A model generated the notes under the pieces. It did not search any database. It worked only from the letters and a program-made list of their open reading frames with translations, and was not told where the DNA came from. A DNA stretch of 64,000 nt from Parasponia andersonii (Eukaryota > Streptophyta > Magnoliopsida > Rosales > Cannabaceae): the NCBI GenBank assembly GCA_002914805.1, contig JXTB01000026.1, positions 748,362 through 812,361 on the forward strand. The letters are read 5' to 3'. Positions 15,367 to 29,403 of the stretch are shown in pieces (position 1 is the first letter of the stretch; each line of letters starts with the position of its first letter). The position numbers and the translations under genes were made by a program.

Positions 15367-15490
15367 CACTCTCCTTTTATGTAGTTGACATGTGTCCTCA
15401 CTTTTTGCTTTTTTAAAAAAACAAATACTCTAACTTAAAAATAGTTATTACTTTTACCAAATATTACACAATTGCCATTTAGAAGGTACA
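15367..15490 (+). repeat. Intact copy of repeat A-B (marks the inversion breakpoint)
   Basis: Segment A (15367-15412, containing CATGTGTCCTCACTTTTTGC) is directly followed by segment B (15422-15490, containing CAAATACTC and ATATTACACAATTG). The same A occurs in reverse orientation at 34803-34848 and the same B at 30457-30524, but there each is joined to a piece of the FAR1-like gene. This locus therefore shows the original A-B junction. Confidence 0.75.
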
Positions 15491-17928
15491 TTACTTTCTT
15501 TGCTCAATCTCTCTGGCAGAAACATGAAAAAGCTATCTATCAACCCAAAATCTCAAATGTAACTTTACCAATTTCAATCTGATTCTCTTTTGAGGCTTTT
15601 CACAAACTCAAACTCCTTGTATTGTTAAGTCAAGTTACTTCAATATCTCATCAGATTTTTCAAATTTGCAATAACTTAAAGTAATAAACAGAAATCAAGA
15701 ATAGAAATCAAGAATAGAGAAAGAGAGGGATATAAGATTTTATCATAGTTCAATACAATTACATTGTACCTACATTCACAGGACCTAGTCAAGTTATTAA
15801 TAAATCACTAGAAGCAAAATCGAAACACAAGTATGGTCTTATATAATGAATTCTAGAACTTCCTTCTAGTTGCTGCCAATTTCTGCTTCAGTATCCTTTG
15901 TGAAATTACTCTTCAATCTGGTCCTAAACTCCTTTCAATTGTTTGGCTTGAGCTTCCCAGCTCCAGCACACAAGATACCACTCGTGCCGAGGTCAATCAC
16001 AAGCTTCCGTAAGTGAAATGGTCGCCGAAATCTCTTCAGCTCTTACTATTGCCAGACTCCCTTCAGCTTCAATTGCTACACAAGATCTCTCTTGTGTTTA
16101 AGCCACCATATAACTCTCTTTAATAGTGACTGAGTAGCCCAGGATGAACAAAATGAACTTAGAGTAAAAATCACCTAAACTCTAACAATTCTTACTTAAA
16201 GAGCAAGAAGCTACAAGAAACCTTTCTTTGGACAGGTAATGGGTGTGAAATGCATAGTTCCATCAGAAAAAAACTTCCTATTTATGTAAAAAAGTACAAA
16301 GGGACTAAAATGTATATCAAGGATATCCTGAAATAACGAAAAAGACCTAAAGGGCCATCTTAACAAAATAATCAAAGATCCTGATAAGGCAAACCTAACA
16401 ATGGGATTTACGAACTCAGATTTATAGGTATCATCTTGACAAAATATTATGAAAGAATTGATTTGACAATGAAACAATGAATTTAGGCCAAATAAGAGAA
16501 AAGTTATACTCCTATAGATAAAACAAATTGAGCTATTGATCTCACACTGATACAATCTTCAATTTTCTAAACAGTTCAATATTATAACATTGTGCCAGCA
16601 TATTGAGACGTCCAGTAGGGAATAACAATTACAAAAAACTATTTAATACACTTGATATTCAAAATATTCATTACATTCCAAAGGATCATAGGATGCCAAT
16701 CACTAAATATATAAACATAACATATACTAGTTTTTTTTTATTATTTTTATATATGTTAGATTTGATTTGATTATTAGAAAATGGAAGATAGTGACTATGC
16801 TTGAAATATTCATCCAATTGAACTATTCAGTTGAAGTTTAGGATTTAAAAGGGAAAGAGTTTCTTTTTCTCTTTCAGTTCAAATATGAGAACATATGTGA
16901 ATAACTTCATGGGTTAAAAAAATATTATGAGGTTTAGGTCTTCTGTAATTTAAACCCTATAATTTGGATTTTACAAAATAATACAACGAGATAAAAAATA
17001 TCTGAAAATTAATATCTTGAGTTGACTTTTTGAATAATTTTAACTGATAAAAACAATAATATCCTCAAAATTAAGGAGAACAATAAGAATAAATCTAGTT
17101 TTAATAGAGGATATTATTGTTTTTTTTTTTGTTACTAAAATTAGGCAAAAGTCAGTCTAAGGTATTAATTTTTAGAAATTTTTAATAATATTATTCTATA
17201 GAAATCCAAATTTTAGGATTTAAATTATAGAGCACTCAAACTTGAGGGTATTTTTTGCGGTTCACCTTCTTACATATTATGGACCCATTTGTCAATATAG
17301 TAATTGCATGGTACATCTTTTTCCTTATTATTGGTGTAATCCACTTCATTACCAACATGCCATCTTTAATATGAACCCATAATTCTTATAATAAAACAGA
17401 TCTGTTGTTATAAATGGTATGTGCGTGATACATGGCATACATAGTTAGACCTCTTATCACAGGCAAGAAAATTATTCGATATACCAAGGGTTTTAGGCAA
17501 CTTCTTTTTCTCCACTCTTAATTTTTCCCTTTAAAAGAAAAAAAAATTCCTATTAGGATATTATAATCCTAGTTAAGAAAAACAGCTTCTAGAAGTCTTT
17601 TTGTTTTTCGAAAATTATACTCCTAATTTTGGTCGACAAAAGGGAAAAATAAAAATCGACGAGTAAATAAACAAGGTTACACTTTCATGTAATTTCATAA
17701 TTTGTATACATACAAAAAATTGTGTGATTTTATTGGTCTATAAAGTTCTAATTGGCTTGGAATGATCATATAGTTGTGTGCTTTGTTCGATAAGCTACTA
17801 TAAATAATTTTTCAAAGTTGAATGTCATTTTTTTAAATATAAAAAAAAAAATTGAACTTTGTTTTCTCTATATTTGATGGGTACTGAATCTTAAATTTGT
17901 CAAAATTTTGTTAATCTCTTTCTTATAG

Positions 17929-19089
17929 ATAATTATGATTTTGAAAATCGACTTAAATTCGAACTTTGATGGATGCAAAAAGGTGCTTGCGGATATAAAA
18001 ACTATTGCCAATGATAAAGGTGACGGCAATTTTGAACTTTATAATGGTATGGAATTTGATTCACATCAAGAGGCATATTAATGTTACTTAAAATATGCTA
18101 ATTCCGTTGGATTTGGTATCTCAACAAAATCAATTTGTCGGTCGAAGGCATCTAGAGAATTTATTGATGCAAAGTTTGTTTGTACTAGATATGGAATGAA
18201 AAAAAAAAAAAATCTAATGTATCTAACCGACGTCCTTGTTTAAAAATAGATTGTAAAGCTCTATTACATATTAAAAGAAAACTAGATGAGAAATGGTATG
18301 TTCACAATTTCATTAAAGAACATAACTACGAACATTATCCTGCTCATGCTCATTATTTTACATGTCACCGAAATAGTAGTTCTCCTTACAAACACAGTAT
18401 TGACACTTTCACTACTGGCATGGGCATACATAAGATTTTATCTGCATTGGCCAAGAAATATGTTGGATATGAGAACATTGGATGATTAGAAAAGAACGAT
18501 ATCTAGTATTAGACATAGGTGATGCTAAAGCTATGCTTGAGCATTTTATGCAGATACAGGATGAAAATCCCAATTTTTTTCTATGCAATTGAGTTAGATG
18601 AAGAATAATGTTTGAGAAATATTTTTTGGGTGAACGTAAAAAGTTGGGAAGATTACAAAATTTTTGGGGATATTATATCATTTGACCCAGAATATATTAC
18701 AAACAAGTATAAGATCCTTTTCCTCCATTTATTGGTGTAAATAATCATTAACATTCTGTTTTGCTTGGATGTGTACCTCTGTTTGGCTAATGCAAACTTG
18801 AGCTAGAGCGATGAGTGGAAAAGCCCTAACTGCCATTTTAACTGATCAAGACAAAGCTATGAAAGTAGCTATTACAAGAGTTTTTCCGAACACTCCATAT
18901 CGGTTTTGTTTGTGGCATATTATGAGAAAACTTCTTGAAAAGCTTGGACATGTAATAAAGAAAAATGAGAGTTTTATGAAAATATTGAACCAATGTATTT
19001 ATGATTCATGGGCAGAAGAAGAGTTTGAAAAGAGATGGTTGGATATAATTGAGAAGTTTGAAGTTGAAAAAAAACGACTGGCTTCAATC
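17929..19089 (+). pseudogene. FAR1/MULE-type gene, N-terminal part
   Basis: FAR1/FHY3 proteins are Mutator-transposase-derived transcription factors. After a likely splice acceptor (TTCTTATAG, ending at 17928) an ATG at 17935 begins MILKIDLNSN. A FAR1 DNA-binding domain follows (GMEFDSHQEAY, VGFGISTKS, FVCTRYG; after about 18215 CKALLHIKRKLDEKW and HNYEHYPAH). Next come MULE transposase words (GDAKAML, ENPNFFYAIELDE, FPPFIGVNNH, LTDQDKAMK, CLWHIMRK). It is clearly broken: a TAA replaces codon 49 (18079-18081), the long A run at 18199-18212 shifts the frame, several later stops occur, and the A run near 19067-19074 shifts the frame again. The reading ends at 19089 where a Tat retrotransposon is inserted. 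Whether it was a host FAR1-related gene or a MULE transposase is not decided. Confidence 0.85.
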
Positions 19090-19687
19090 TGTTGTGCGGT
19101 CTAAAACCTATATATTGGTCAATGCCAAAAAGGGAAAGTTAGCAACCAAGTTGGACGCGTCAGGTCGCATGAGAATTTTTCTGATCGAAGTGCGACCTCC
19201 TCCGAATGAGTTAAGTGCGACCAGTATGAAAAGGAAACTAGATCAAGCTTCATTAAGTCGGTAATCTACAAAAAAAGGGAAATAAAGTTTCTCTTTAAAG
19301 ATCAACCAATCGTTCCATTTAAGTTATTACCCAATTATATTGTTATTCAAATTGTATTTTCTGATTACACACTTACACGTTTTATAATTGGGAAACATTG
19401 AGTTACTCTCACCTATATAAAGAGAGCTTAGGGTTGCTGGGAAGGACTTCTTTTTTCGAGACGACATTCTGTATTTTTAGCTCTTAGAATACTAACCTTG
19501 AGACTTAACAAAACTCTTGTAATTCTCTTGAAAATAGTGAAAAACAGTGGACGTAGGCTCATCTTTTTTGGGGCTGAACTACTATAAAATTCTCGTTTCT
19601 TTACTTGCTTTGATTTATCAACCCTTTCACATACAAGCCACATCTTGCAATTTCCTAAATTTATTATTGACAAAACCTCCGTCAACA
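19090..19687 (+). repeat. 5' LTR of the Tat element
   Basis: 598 bp, bounded by TG and CA. A probable TATA region (CTATATAAAG) lies near 19410-19420, followed by a leader that reaches the LTR end. The element's interior begins with ATTGACGCTAGAAGGAGGG, a leader/primer-site text commonly seen just after Tat-type LTRs; I do not assign the tRNA. Confidence 0.9.
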
Positions 19688-22600
19688 ATTGACGCTAGAA
19701 GGAGGGCTATTCCAGCAAAAACAAATTGTCAATTTCGCTTCTTTAACAATGACAAACACCAGAAACACCGGAACTAGCCAAAACCAACCCCAAAGCACTG
19801 CTGTTGCATAAGTAGATCCTGCTCAGGATCAGCCTACCGTGACCGCACCAAAAAATATTGTCCAGAGATAGGATCGCATGGAGGAGGCACTGGTGAACCT
19901 TCAACAAGTCACTAATCAGATTAATGACTCTCTACGACGACTTGCTGAGGGACAGATGGTGACTCCACCACAGCACCAACATCCCAGAGAACGTCCTGCT
20001 CAACTACCTGAGAGAGGAATTCAGATCCTAGTGATAGGGAACCGCGACCAACATAAAGCTCAGCAAAAACGTCATGGAGATCGCACCTCCAAGGGAAAAG
20101 GCAAGGTTGCAGACTTGCCTCTAGAATCTGGTACTGAAAGTTTGAGCACTGATCATGATCGTGGACAACCTTCTCGGAGAGCAACCATCAATTGTGATTG
20201 TCTAAACAATGAGAACAAACGTTAATCGAGGAGCATCTTTGAAAGGATTAGTAGGGAGTCTCGAGAGAATCTTGCATACCTGAGACAACATTTAGAATAG
20301 CGACGTAGTCATGAGTGATCCACATCGCATCATAATGACCGAAGTCGATCTCGTCGCACTATTTCATTGGAATCCCTACAAAGGTTGCAGCAGACCCTAG
20401 CTGACCAACCTGCCTTATATCGTGATAACGATCAAAGGCCACCCCTACCACCAGTAAGAGATATTGTTCTCCCTCCGTACATCGATGTTCATAATTTGAG
20501 GATCGCATTAGACGCACTTGCTGGCTGAGACGATGAGCTCACTGATAGGTGTCGTCAATCACCATTCAACAAGTAGGTTCGAGCTGCTGCCTTATCTGCT
20601 AGATTCAAACTTCCCACCATAAACACTTTTGATGGAAAAACTGATCCACAAGACCATATAGATCACTTCAGTGAACTGATGGAACTTCATCGTGTCGATG
20701 ATCTCGCAAGTTGCAGATGTTTTTTTGTAACTCTCACAGGAGCAGTAAAGAAGTGATTCTGAGGACTCAAGTTTGGTTCAATCTCGTCCTGGAAACAACT
20801 TTAGACTGTATTCTTGAGGCAATTCCAGGCTGCAAAGAATTTTACTGTTCCACTTGTCAGTCTATCTACTATTCGGTAAGGTCCGGAGGAAACTCTACGA
20901 TCTTACCTTAATTGCTTTACCTCAGAGTTGGCAAAGGTCAACAATCCACCTGAATAGGGAGTTTTAACTCTAATGATGGTTAGGGTGTGACCAGAGACTA
21001 AACTCTGGGAAGAATTACTTGAGTGAGAATACAGAACCCTTGAAGACTTCTATTAAAGAGTTGGTCGGCATCTGAGAGTGGAATCTTTATGCGAGAATCT
21101 TCATAAGACGAAGAAAGAAGGAGGAAAAGATGCTGCTAAAGATTCAACCACGACCAATAATAATAATAACAAGAAGTCAAACAAAAGAAGTAATGAACAA
21201 TCGACTGAGAAGCAGCCCAAACAGAAAAAGTAAGAGATTTCAAGAGCTCCCATGAGATTCGATAATTATACTGAACTGAATAGACCCATAGATCATATAT
21301 ATGCGGTCACAAACTAACAGAAGCGATATCGTCAACCAGAAGTGATAAAAAGGGATAGAGCGAGGTGTGATACCAACAAGTTCTGCCAGTATCACAATGA
21401 CATTAGACACGAAACCAATAACTACTTTGCCTTAAAAGATGAAATCGAAAGATTAATTAAAGAAGGGCGGCTGTGGCACTACACTAGACAGAACAATGAA
21501 AGGCGAGAAGAAAACCGACAGCGACCTTTGGAAATTCAACGAGATGTGCGAACTATTTTTAGATGACCGCACGTTGGTGGAGATTCGAAGAGGGCACAAG
21601 ATAGGTACGCACAAGAAGCACGACAGCAACCATTGACCAATGTCATACATCTTGAACAGTGACCATGAAAGCTTCAACGAGTACCGAATATAGATATTAC
21701 TTTCATAGAGCAGGATGCAAGGGAGGTCCATTACCTGCATAATGATGCGTTGGTCATAAAATCAACTGTGGAAGCACACAGCTATGGTGAGTATTAGTCG
21801 ATAATGGAAGTATCGTCGACATCCTGTACTATGACGTCTTCAAGAAGATGGGGTTGAGTGAAAGCGACCTAAAGCCCGCTGTCACTCCACTTTACGGATT
21901 TACTGGTAATAGCATAATGCCTAGGGGCATGATTGAATTAATGGTCAATGTTGGAACTTATCCTAGGGTTTCAACAGTAATGACCCAATTTGTCCCTCTG
22001 CATTTAATGCTGTAATAGGAAGACCAACACTGAGGGAACTTCAAGCAACTACTTCAATCTACCACCTCGCTATGAAGTTCCCAACTCAATATAGAGTAGG
22101 CGAAGTGCGAGGCAACTAATATGATGCACGGACTTGTTATGATAATTCTTTAAAGCTTGCAGCAAAAGATATGGCACCTCGCATAATGATGGTCCAGCTA
22201 CAAGGTGAGGCATCAAATGAAGCATCAGGTGAAGCATCAAGTGAAGCGTCAAGCAAAATGTCAATCAAAGACCTCGACATTCAAGAAGTCGATAAAGAGG
22301 TCGACTGGACCTATAGAAGGCTTAGAAGATTTGCCGATTGATAGGTCTTCAAAGGTTCTAAAAATCAGAGCGAAGCTTCAAGAACCCATGCGAGCTTCAT
22401 TGGTTGCTTTTCTGAAATCAAACTTGGATATCTTCACATAGCAACATTCGGATATGGTGGGGATTGATTCGAATATCATGTGTCATCGCCTTAATATAGA
22501 TACAACAAAGAAGCCTGTATGACCAAAAAGAAGAGCCATGAATCCAGAACGCTACGTCACATTGAAAGAAGATGTAGAGAAGTTGCTCAAAATTGGATTC

Positions 22601-25600
22601 ATCAGGGAATCTTTCTACCCGAACTAGCTTGCAAACCCAGTTTTAGTAAAGAAACCCAACGGGAAGTGGAGAACTTGCATCGATTTCACCAACCTCAACA
22701 AAGTATGCCCGAAGGATAGTTTTCCCCTTCCAAGAATCGACCAGCTTATAGATGCGACATCGGGGCACAAACTCTTAAGCTTTATGGATGCGTATTCTGA
22801 ATACAATCAAATCCCCATGTACAAGCTAGATGAAGAGCATACCTCATTCATCACTGATTGAGGATTGTACTGTTACAAGAAAATGCCCTTTGGACTCATC
22901 AATGCAGGAGCGACTTATCAGTGTCTTGTCAATATGATGTTTGCAAAACAAATTGGCAAGACAATGGAGGTATATGTTGATGACATGTTAGTAAAGTCGA
23001 AGAAAGCTGAAGATCACGTCAAGCACCTTGATAAGATGTTCAAAATTCTTCGAAAATATCAGATGAAGCTGAACCCCCAGAAGTGCGTATTCAGAGAAGG
23101 ATCCGGAAAATTCCCGGGGTTCATGGTTCATCAGCGAGGCATCGAAGCTATCCCTCAGAAGATACAAGCACTAATTGATATGCAATCCCCTCGCAAACCC
23201 AAAGATGTGCAGAGCCTGGCGGGAAGAGTAGCTACACCAAGTCGATTTGTATCTAGGTCAACTGATAAATGCCAACTATTCTTTGAAGTATTAAAGGGTT
23301 CGAAGAAGTTCGAGTGGACGGAAGAATGCGAGCAGACATTTCAAGAATTAAAAACACACTTAGGTTCTCCTCTACTCTTGTCGAAGCCAAACCTGGGAGA
23401 AGAGTTATACTTGTATCTCGTTGTTTCCAAATATGTGACAAGTGCTGCATTAATTCGAGAAGAAGAAAAAATACAGCGACCTGTATATTACATAAGTAAA
23501 AGATTGCTTGATGCCGAAACGAGATATCCAGAGATGGAAAAATTGGCATTAGTACTCATCGTCGCATCCAGGAAGCTTTGACCTTATTTTCATGTGCACT
23601 CCATCAAAATTTTCATGAATTTTCCATTAAAGCAGGTTCTGCAAAAACCTGAGACTTCAGGACGACTACTTAAATGCGCCGTTGAGTTGAGTCAATTTGA
23701 TATCAGTTTTCAACCTCGTACTGCGATTAAGGGTCAAGCTCTCACAGATTTTATTACAGAGTTCACGTATGATGTCAATCTTCCCACAGAAGTGATTGAA
23801 AAACTTGCTATAGATTTTCAAGATTATGGAAACTTTACATCGATGGATCGTCAAACAAGAATGGAGTCGGTGCGGGCTTAGTACTAATTAGTCCTAAAGG
23901 GCATAATATTCATTATGCACTTCACTTCAAAGTTCCAGTGTCGAATAATGAGGCAGAATATGAAGCACTGATAGCTGGGCTAAAGCTCACACAAGAAATG
24001 AAAGCCGAGATGATTGAGGTATACAGTGATTCCCAACTGGTCGTTTGTCAAGTGATCGGCGATTATCAAGCAAGAGAAGAAAGAATGATGGCTAGATTGT
24101 TCTTGACATATACTGCTTATAGCATTCAACTTCTTCCTCGCATTAAGAATACTCAGGCAGATGCTCTAGCTAAACTCGTCTCAACAAAAGATGTCAAATT
24201 ATTAAAGGTGGTTCCTGTTGAATTTCTTGCGAAACCAAGTATCAAAGTAGAGTCCCAAGTAACCATGCCGGTTGACAAAAGACCATCGTGGATGGATCCT
24301 ATAATAATGTATCTACAAAATGGCGATCTCCCTGAAAGCAAAGACGATGTAAAGCGACTTCGAATGAAGGCAGCTCGCTATATCATCTATGATGGGAAGC
24401 TTTATCGAAGAAGTTTTAGCTCGCCGCTATTATTATGTGTTGATGAAGAAAAAGCACACTACAATATGAGGGAAATTCACGAAGGAATATGTGGAAACCA
24501 TTCAGGGGGCAGGCACTTACGAATAAGGTTCTCAGACGAGGGTATTTTTGGCCAACTATGAAGAAGGATTCAATGGAATTTGCTAGGAGGTGTGACAAAT
24601 GTCAACAATTTGCGATTGTTCCTAGAATGCCATATGTTCTTCTAACTCCAATGACTAATCCATGGCCATTTGTAGTATGGAGAATTGATATTATCAGAAT
24701 GCTTCCATTAGCATGAGGTGGATTGAAATATGCAGTGATCGCAGTCGATTATTTCACCAAGTGGACAGAAGCTGAAGCCTTGATACCATTTCCGGAAAGA
24801 AGATGATAGATTTTGTTTACAAATCTATAATCTGTCGTTATGGTATACCACATACTATAATTTCTAATAATGGGAAACAATTTGACTGCGATGAGTCTCA
24901 TAACTTCTGCGACAACTTAGGTATCAAGAAGTGTTTCTCTGCTGTTGTTCATTCACAAGCCAATGGGCAGGTCGAAGCTATGAATAAGATACTTAAACAG
25001 AACCTAAAGACAAAATTGGAAGAGCACAAAGGAGCTTGGCCCGATATACTTCCTGAAATATTATGGGCTTATCGCACCGCTCAACGAACCACTACTGGAG
25101 AAAGTCCATTCTCTTTAGCTTATGGATACGAAGAAATAGTGCTAGTAGAAATTGGTGCGAGCTCTTTACAACGATCTATCTATAAGTAAGATCAGAATAA
25201 TGCACTAATGAGGATTGAGCTCGATCTTTTAGAAGAAAGGCTCGAGCAATCTCAGCTTCGGATCGCATTATATCAACAACGCACTACCCGATATTATAAC
25301 TCTAAAGTCAGAAGCAGGGGATTTGAAGTTAGTGATTTTGTTCTTCGACAAGTTCTACCTAATAATAAAAAGCACGGTGCTGGTGTATTTGGACCCTCTT
25401 GGGAAGGACTATATGTTATTGATGCCATCATTTGAACTGGGACATACAAGCTAGCTCGCACTGGTGGACAAAATATCAAGCATGCTTAAAATGCATAACA
25501 ATTTTGTCGCTATTATCAGTAAATCTTCATGTATATCTTTGTGTATTTTCAACGACCTGGGGTGCATCTTGTATTCGTCATTCATCATTCGTCGTCATTC

Positions 25601-26208
25601 ATCAATAAAGATATTTTCTTGTTATTCATCATTCGTCGTCATTTATCAATAAAAATGTCTTTTTCTTCGGTTATTCAATTTTATTTGGTTAATCTTTTAT
25701 AGTTTTATGGCAGTCTTCGAACACTATAAAACTCAGAGGGCAGTGGGATCAGAATGTTAGCTCCTACTTGCTTCCTAAGGGACTATGTAAACGTTCATTT
25801 AGAGGGGTGGAATTTTAGATCACCGAATTTCTAAAATTTCTTAAAATCTTAGGATTTTCTCCTTGCTTCATGTCATAGCATGTTGTATTACGTAATTTTC
25901 CTCCTCGAACAACAAAGTAACTAAGCAAAACAATCATTGTTCGATGTGATATATTGCTATATTTTATTTTGCCATAGAACTTTTGAAAAACAGTATTTAG
26001 TTCGCATCACTCATAGTTGTTGTTTTCTTAAGCGACCTAACTTATCCTAACATTTAAAACCCATTTTAAGTTAGTTGGATTCGAATCGTAATAGTGTACT
26101 AATCAGTCACCTAGTGATTGACTATTTGGTTAAATTTTGCATCTTTATATTATAATGCAATGTGTTTTAATTGTTTTATAGGGATAAACATAAAAAAAAA
26201 TATAATGA

Positions 26209-28339
26209 TTATGCAGATGTGCTCGCTCCACTGTTTTTAGTTTTTGTTACAGCTTCAGTTTCCTTCCAGCTCTGGACAAGCTCGACTACATCTTTACCAA
26301 GGATCGAAAAGTCGAAATCCAGATGCTCACAGAAAATATTATATATTATGGTCGATGAGGCAATATCACTGGCCTTTTTTCCGAGCTCCTTACCTTCAGT
26401 GGCCCTGGACTCTTCTACAGCCTTGCGAGCCACCTCTGCTGTCGCCGCCTTTAGAACATCCAGATGCTCGGAGAGGGTTTTCTCAAGTTCTTTAATTTTT
26501 TCCTCGAGCTTCTCCTTTTCAAGCTTTTCCTTGACCAGATCCTCACGCAGCTGCTGCTTCTCCAACTTGAAGGAATTTCTCTCTTCCTCGCGAATCCTCT
26601 CCAAGTCCCCGAATGCTTGGGTCATTTCTTCAACCTTTTCACCCTTCTCCATGCATTCTATGACCGGGTCATACATCAAAACAGTAGCTGTAGCGGTCTG
26701 AAAATATAACACACATCAATACAAGAAAAGAGCGTCGAAGAGTGAAGATAGAAGATACTTACATATGCCAACATCATCATTGCAGCAGTAAAAGTGACCT
26801 TTACTGGTCGTCGCTTCATCCTCTCCCAACCATACTCAGTAGTGAAACGGTCGAAGAAGGTCGCACTCAGGCCAGCTTTTCCTGGCAGTTGGCGAAGGAG
26901 TATGAAAAGTTCCTCGTCCTTGTCAGCCTTGCTCAGTCCCTCGGAAGAAGTGGCTATTTCCTTGGATAGCTCAGGATGGCTCACAATTTTAGTAGGTTGA
27001 GCAAGAGGCGAGCTTATAGGGATATCCTCAAAGGCAACTTTTCGCTTCTTTGAGGTGTTGGCCTTCTCTTTCCCTTTCATCGAGGAGGAAGGTGTGTTAT
27101 CTGATGTCTTGGACTTTGCCATTGACCCCAGTGTTGAAAGTAGTGCTCGTAGTCCACTGCCAATTGCTATTTCTGTACAAATATGATTAGTTAGCATGTG
27201 AGGTATGTAATGCGACAAAGAGAAGGAATAATAGAAAAATTTACCTTCTTGCTGCTGAGGAATTAGTGACGATAGAGCTTTTGGAGATGATGGTTCTAGA
27301 ATAGTAGGAATGGCAAGTGCTTTTCGTTCCTGGGTTTAGAAGAAGAGGCACCCACTTCCTTTTGTTTCCTCTGCTTCTTCTTCGAGCTCGAGAGTTTAGT
27401 CAGACAATTGGCAGAATCTGGAAGAGCGGCTCCCTTTGAGAACAGTCTGCAAGCAACTAAGTTCTTAGTTTTCTCAAACTTCTTCCAATCAAACTCTTCA
27501 ATTGGAAGGTTGTTTATTTTATACACCCTTGCGAGCTGCTATTTGGAGAGTCCTAGACGCTCCCTACATCTGCGATGACATACATATGCAATCAAATTAA
27601 TATATTTATATAGAGAAATCAATAAGTTGAAAGTTACCTACCACATAGTTAAAGTGAAAAAATAGATTTTTCCATTTTCCCATGTTGTTACGGACTCTTT
27701 GGATGGTTTTTATTGCTTAATTCGACCACTTGCTTATATAGAAGAAGCCTAAATCTGATTGGTTTGATTTTACTTGATAGAACCAAGCAAACTCTTCAGG
27801 AGTGGAGGACTCTAGACCTAATTTATAGTATAGTATGTACAAACCTACCATATATCTATATGTATTTAGGGTTAGTTGAAAGGGGACAACTCCATAATAG
27901 TTGACGATCGATTTTATATATGGATGAAGTGGGAGGTGGACACGACATCTGAGAATTGCATCTGAGAATGAGGCAAAGCCGCGAAGAGGTGTGTGTGGTC
28001 GATTGAACTCTGTAGGTAGGCGAAGTGAGACATCGATTTTGTAGTTACATACGATCTTTTTAGCTTGTTTGTTGTGCAACTCGTCCTTATATTGGTACAT
28101 GACCAATCTCCTTCTACATAGTGATAACCCATTGGAAATAAAGGGACATCCTTAATATGCTGAGGCCATTGGTCTTGAGGGAGGTCTCCTATATGAGGAC
28201 TACTTTGCCTGATCCCGGTTATTTCTACTTCAGGTTCTAGCTGAAGATAGTCTTCAAGATTTATAGAGCCAATGCTTGTATTGAAGGATGATTCTCTTGA
28301 GAATGCATTCCCCTCCCTAAGTTCCTTATTACTAGACAT
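26209..28339 (-). other. Antisense ORF region of the Tat element (Transposase_28-like)
   Basis: Minus-strand coding-like region between integrase and the 3' LTR. From high to low coordinate: an acidic N-terminal part (28339 down to about 28100); a conserved block with LPLHPYIKSIVNYYGVVPFQ and FAWFYQVKSNQ (to about 27717), which matches the plant 'putative gypsy type transposon' family (PF04195, by memory of its motifs); a basic linker (27526-27296); and a Lys/Glu-rich coiled-coil part (26712-26209, with EKLEKEKLEEKIKELEK). Antisense genes of this kind, often with introns, are known in Tat elements, and their function is not established. The gaps between open segments may be introns or breaks. 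Confidence 0.75.
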
Positions 28340-29403
28340 CTGAAAGAAGAAATATGGGATCGGTTTAGTCCTATGTGAGCATCAGGTATCCTTGCTATAT
28401 GCGAGCAATTTGGGGCCACAAATCCTAGGATTGCATCGACAACAAGCTGTTCATCGAATTTTTTCTAATCAATCTATGGATTCATCAAAAATTGTTCAAG
28501 CAACTCTTCAATAATTCGTCACTCGACTGATTTTGGTTTTCAAATGTCAAGATTTCAGATCCTAAATTTCTTCTATGGGTTCATCTATTAATCATCTAAA
28601 AGTAATTTATTAGATAAATTAATGGAGAGATTCTGAGATATTCCTATTTTTTCAGTCCATCTGAATATGGGGATGGGTTTATGTTCAGGGCATTTAGGCT
28701 CTACGATTTGTCTTTCTATTTCTAGAAATAAGCTCTGTAAATAAGAGTTTCTGAAAATCGAAGAACAATAAGAGGGAGAGAATATATGCTAACCTTTTTT
28801 CGGAGACTGAAGTACCGAGATGTCGTCTGAAAGATTGTGATGATGACTTCGTCAGAAAAGATGATGAATTTGTGCGAGCTGAAAAATAAAAAAGGACACC
28901 AAGAGAATTTGTCTTATGGACGCTTCAGGTTTCAGAAGAAATGAAAGAGGAATAGGAGGCAATAGGGTACGAGTTTTGAAGAGGAGGCAGATGGATTTTC
29001 GATATATATATATATCTCAAGCATCATCAAATCACAGCCATAGATCAAGACCTTTAATTTTCAGATCTAATAGCCGAAGTTCACGCGGGAGTTAATTTTC
29101 GAAATTAAAAGAGTATTTTTTCAAAATTTGAAACGTCTCGATTTGACACAATAGCTAGCGTCATCGCTATCATCGCGTCTGCTTGAAAGACAGAGAAGAC
29201 TCCTCGAGTTTTGCTATTCTCCTGAGAAAAGATAACACGTGGTTGTGTTTGTCAGAATAAAGTACGCATTTCAGATAGGATTTGAGAACTGGTGATTCTT
29301 CGAAGATTTCAAGATTATGTCTTAATGTCGCATTTTTAAGCTCGCACTTATCAGAGAATGAAGCTTTATTTTGTCCTAAAGAACTAATGGATTTGGGAGT
29401 AAT

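Noticed and set aside
16211-16555. 114-codon minus-strand frame
   Set aside because: No recognisable similarity, low-complexity composition, and no splice or promoter context; may be transposon-derived non-coding DNA.
26171-26709. Plus-strand frame of 176 codons rich in Ser and Phe
   Set aside because: It is the mirror image of the antisense coiled-coil region of the Tat element; codon pattern and conservation favour the minus strand.
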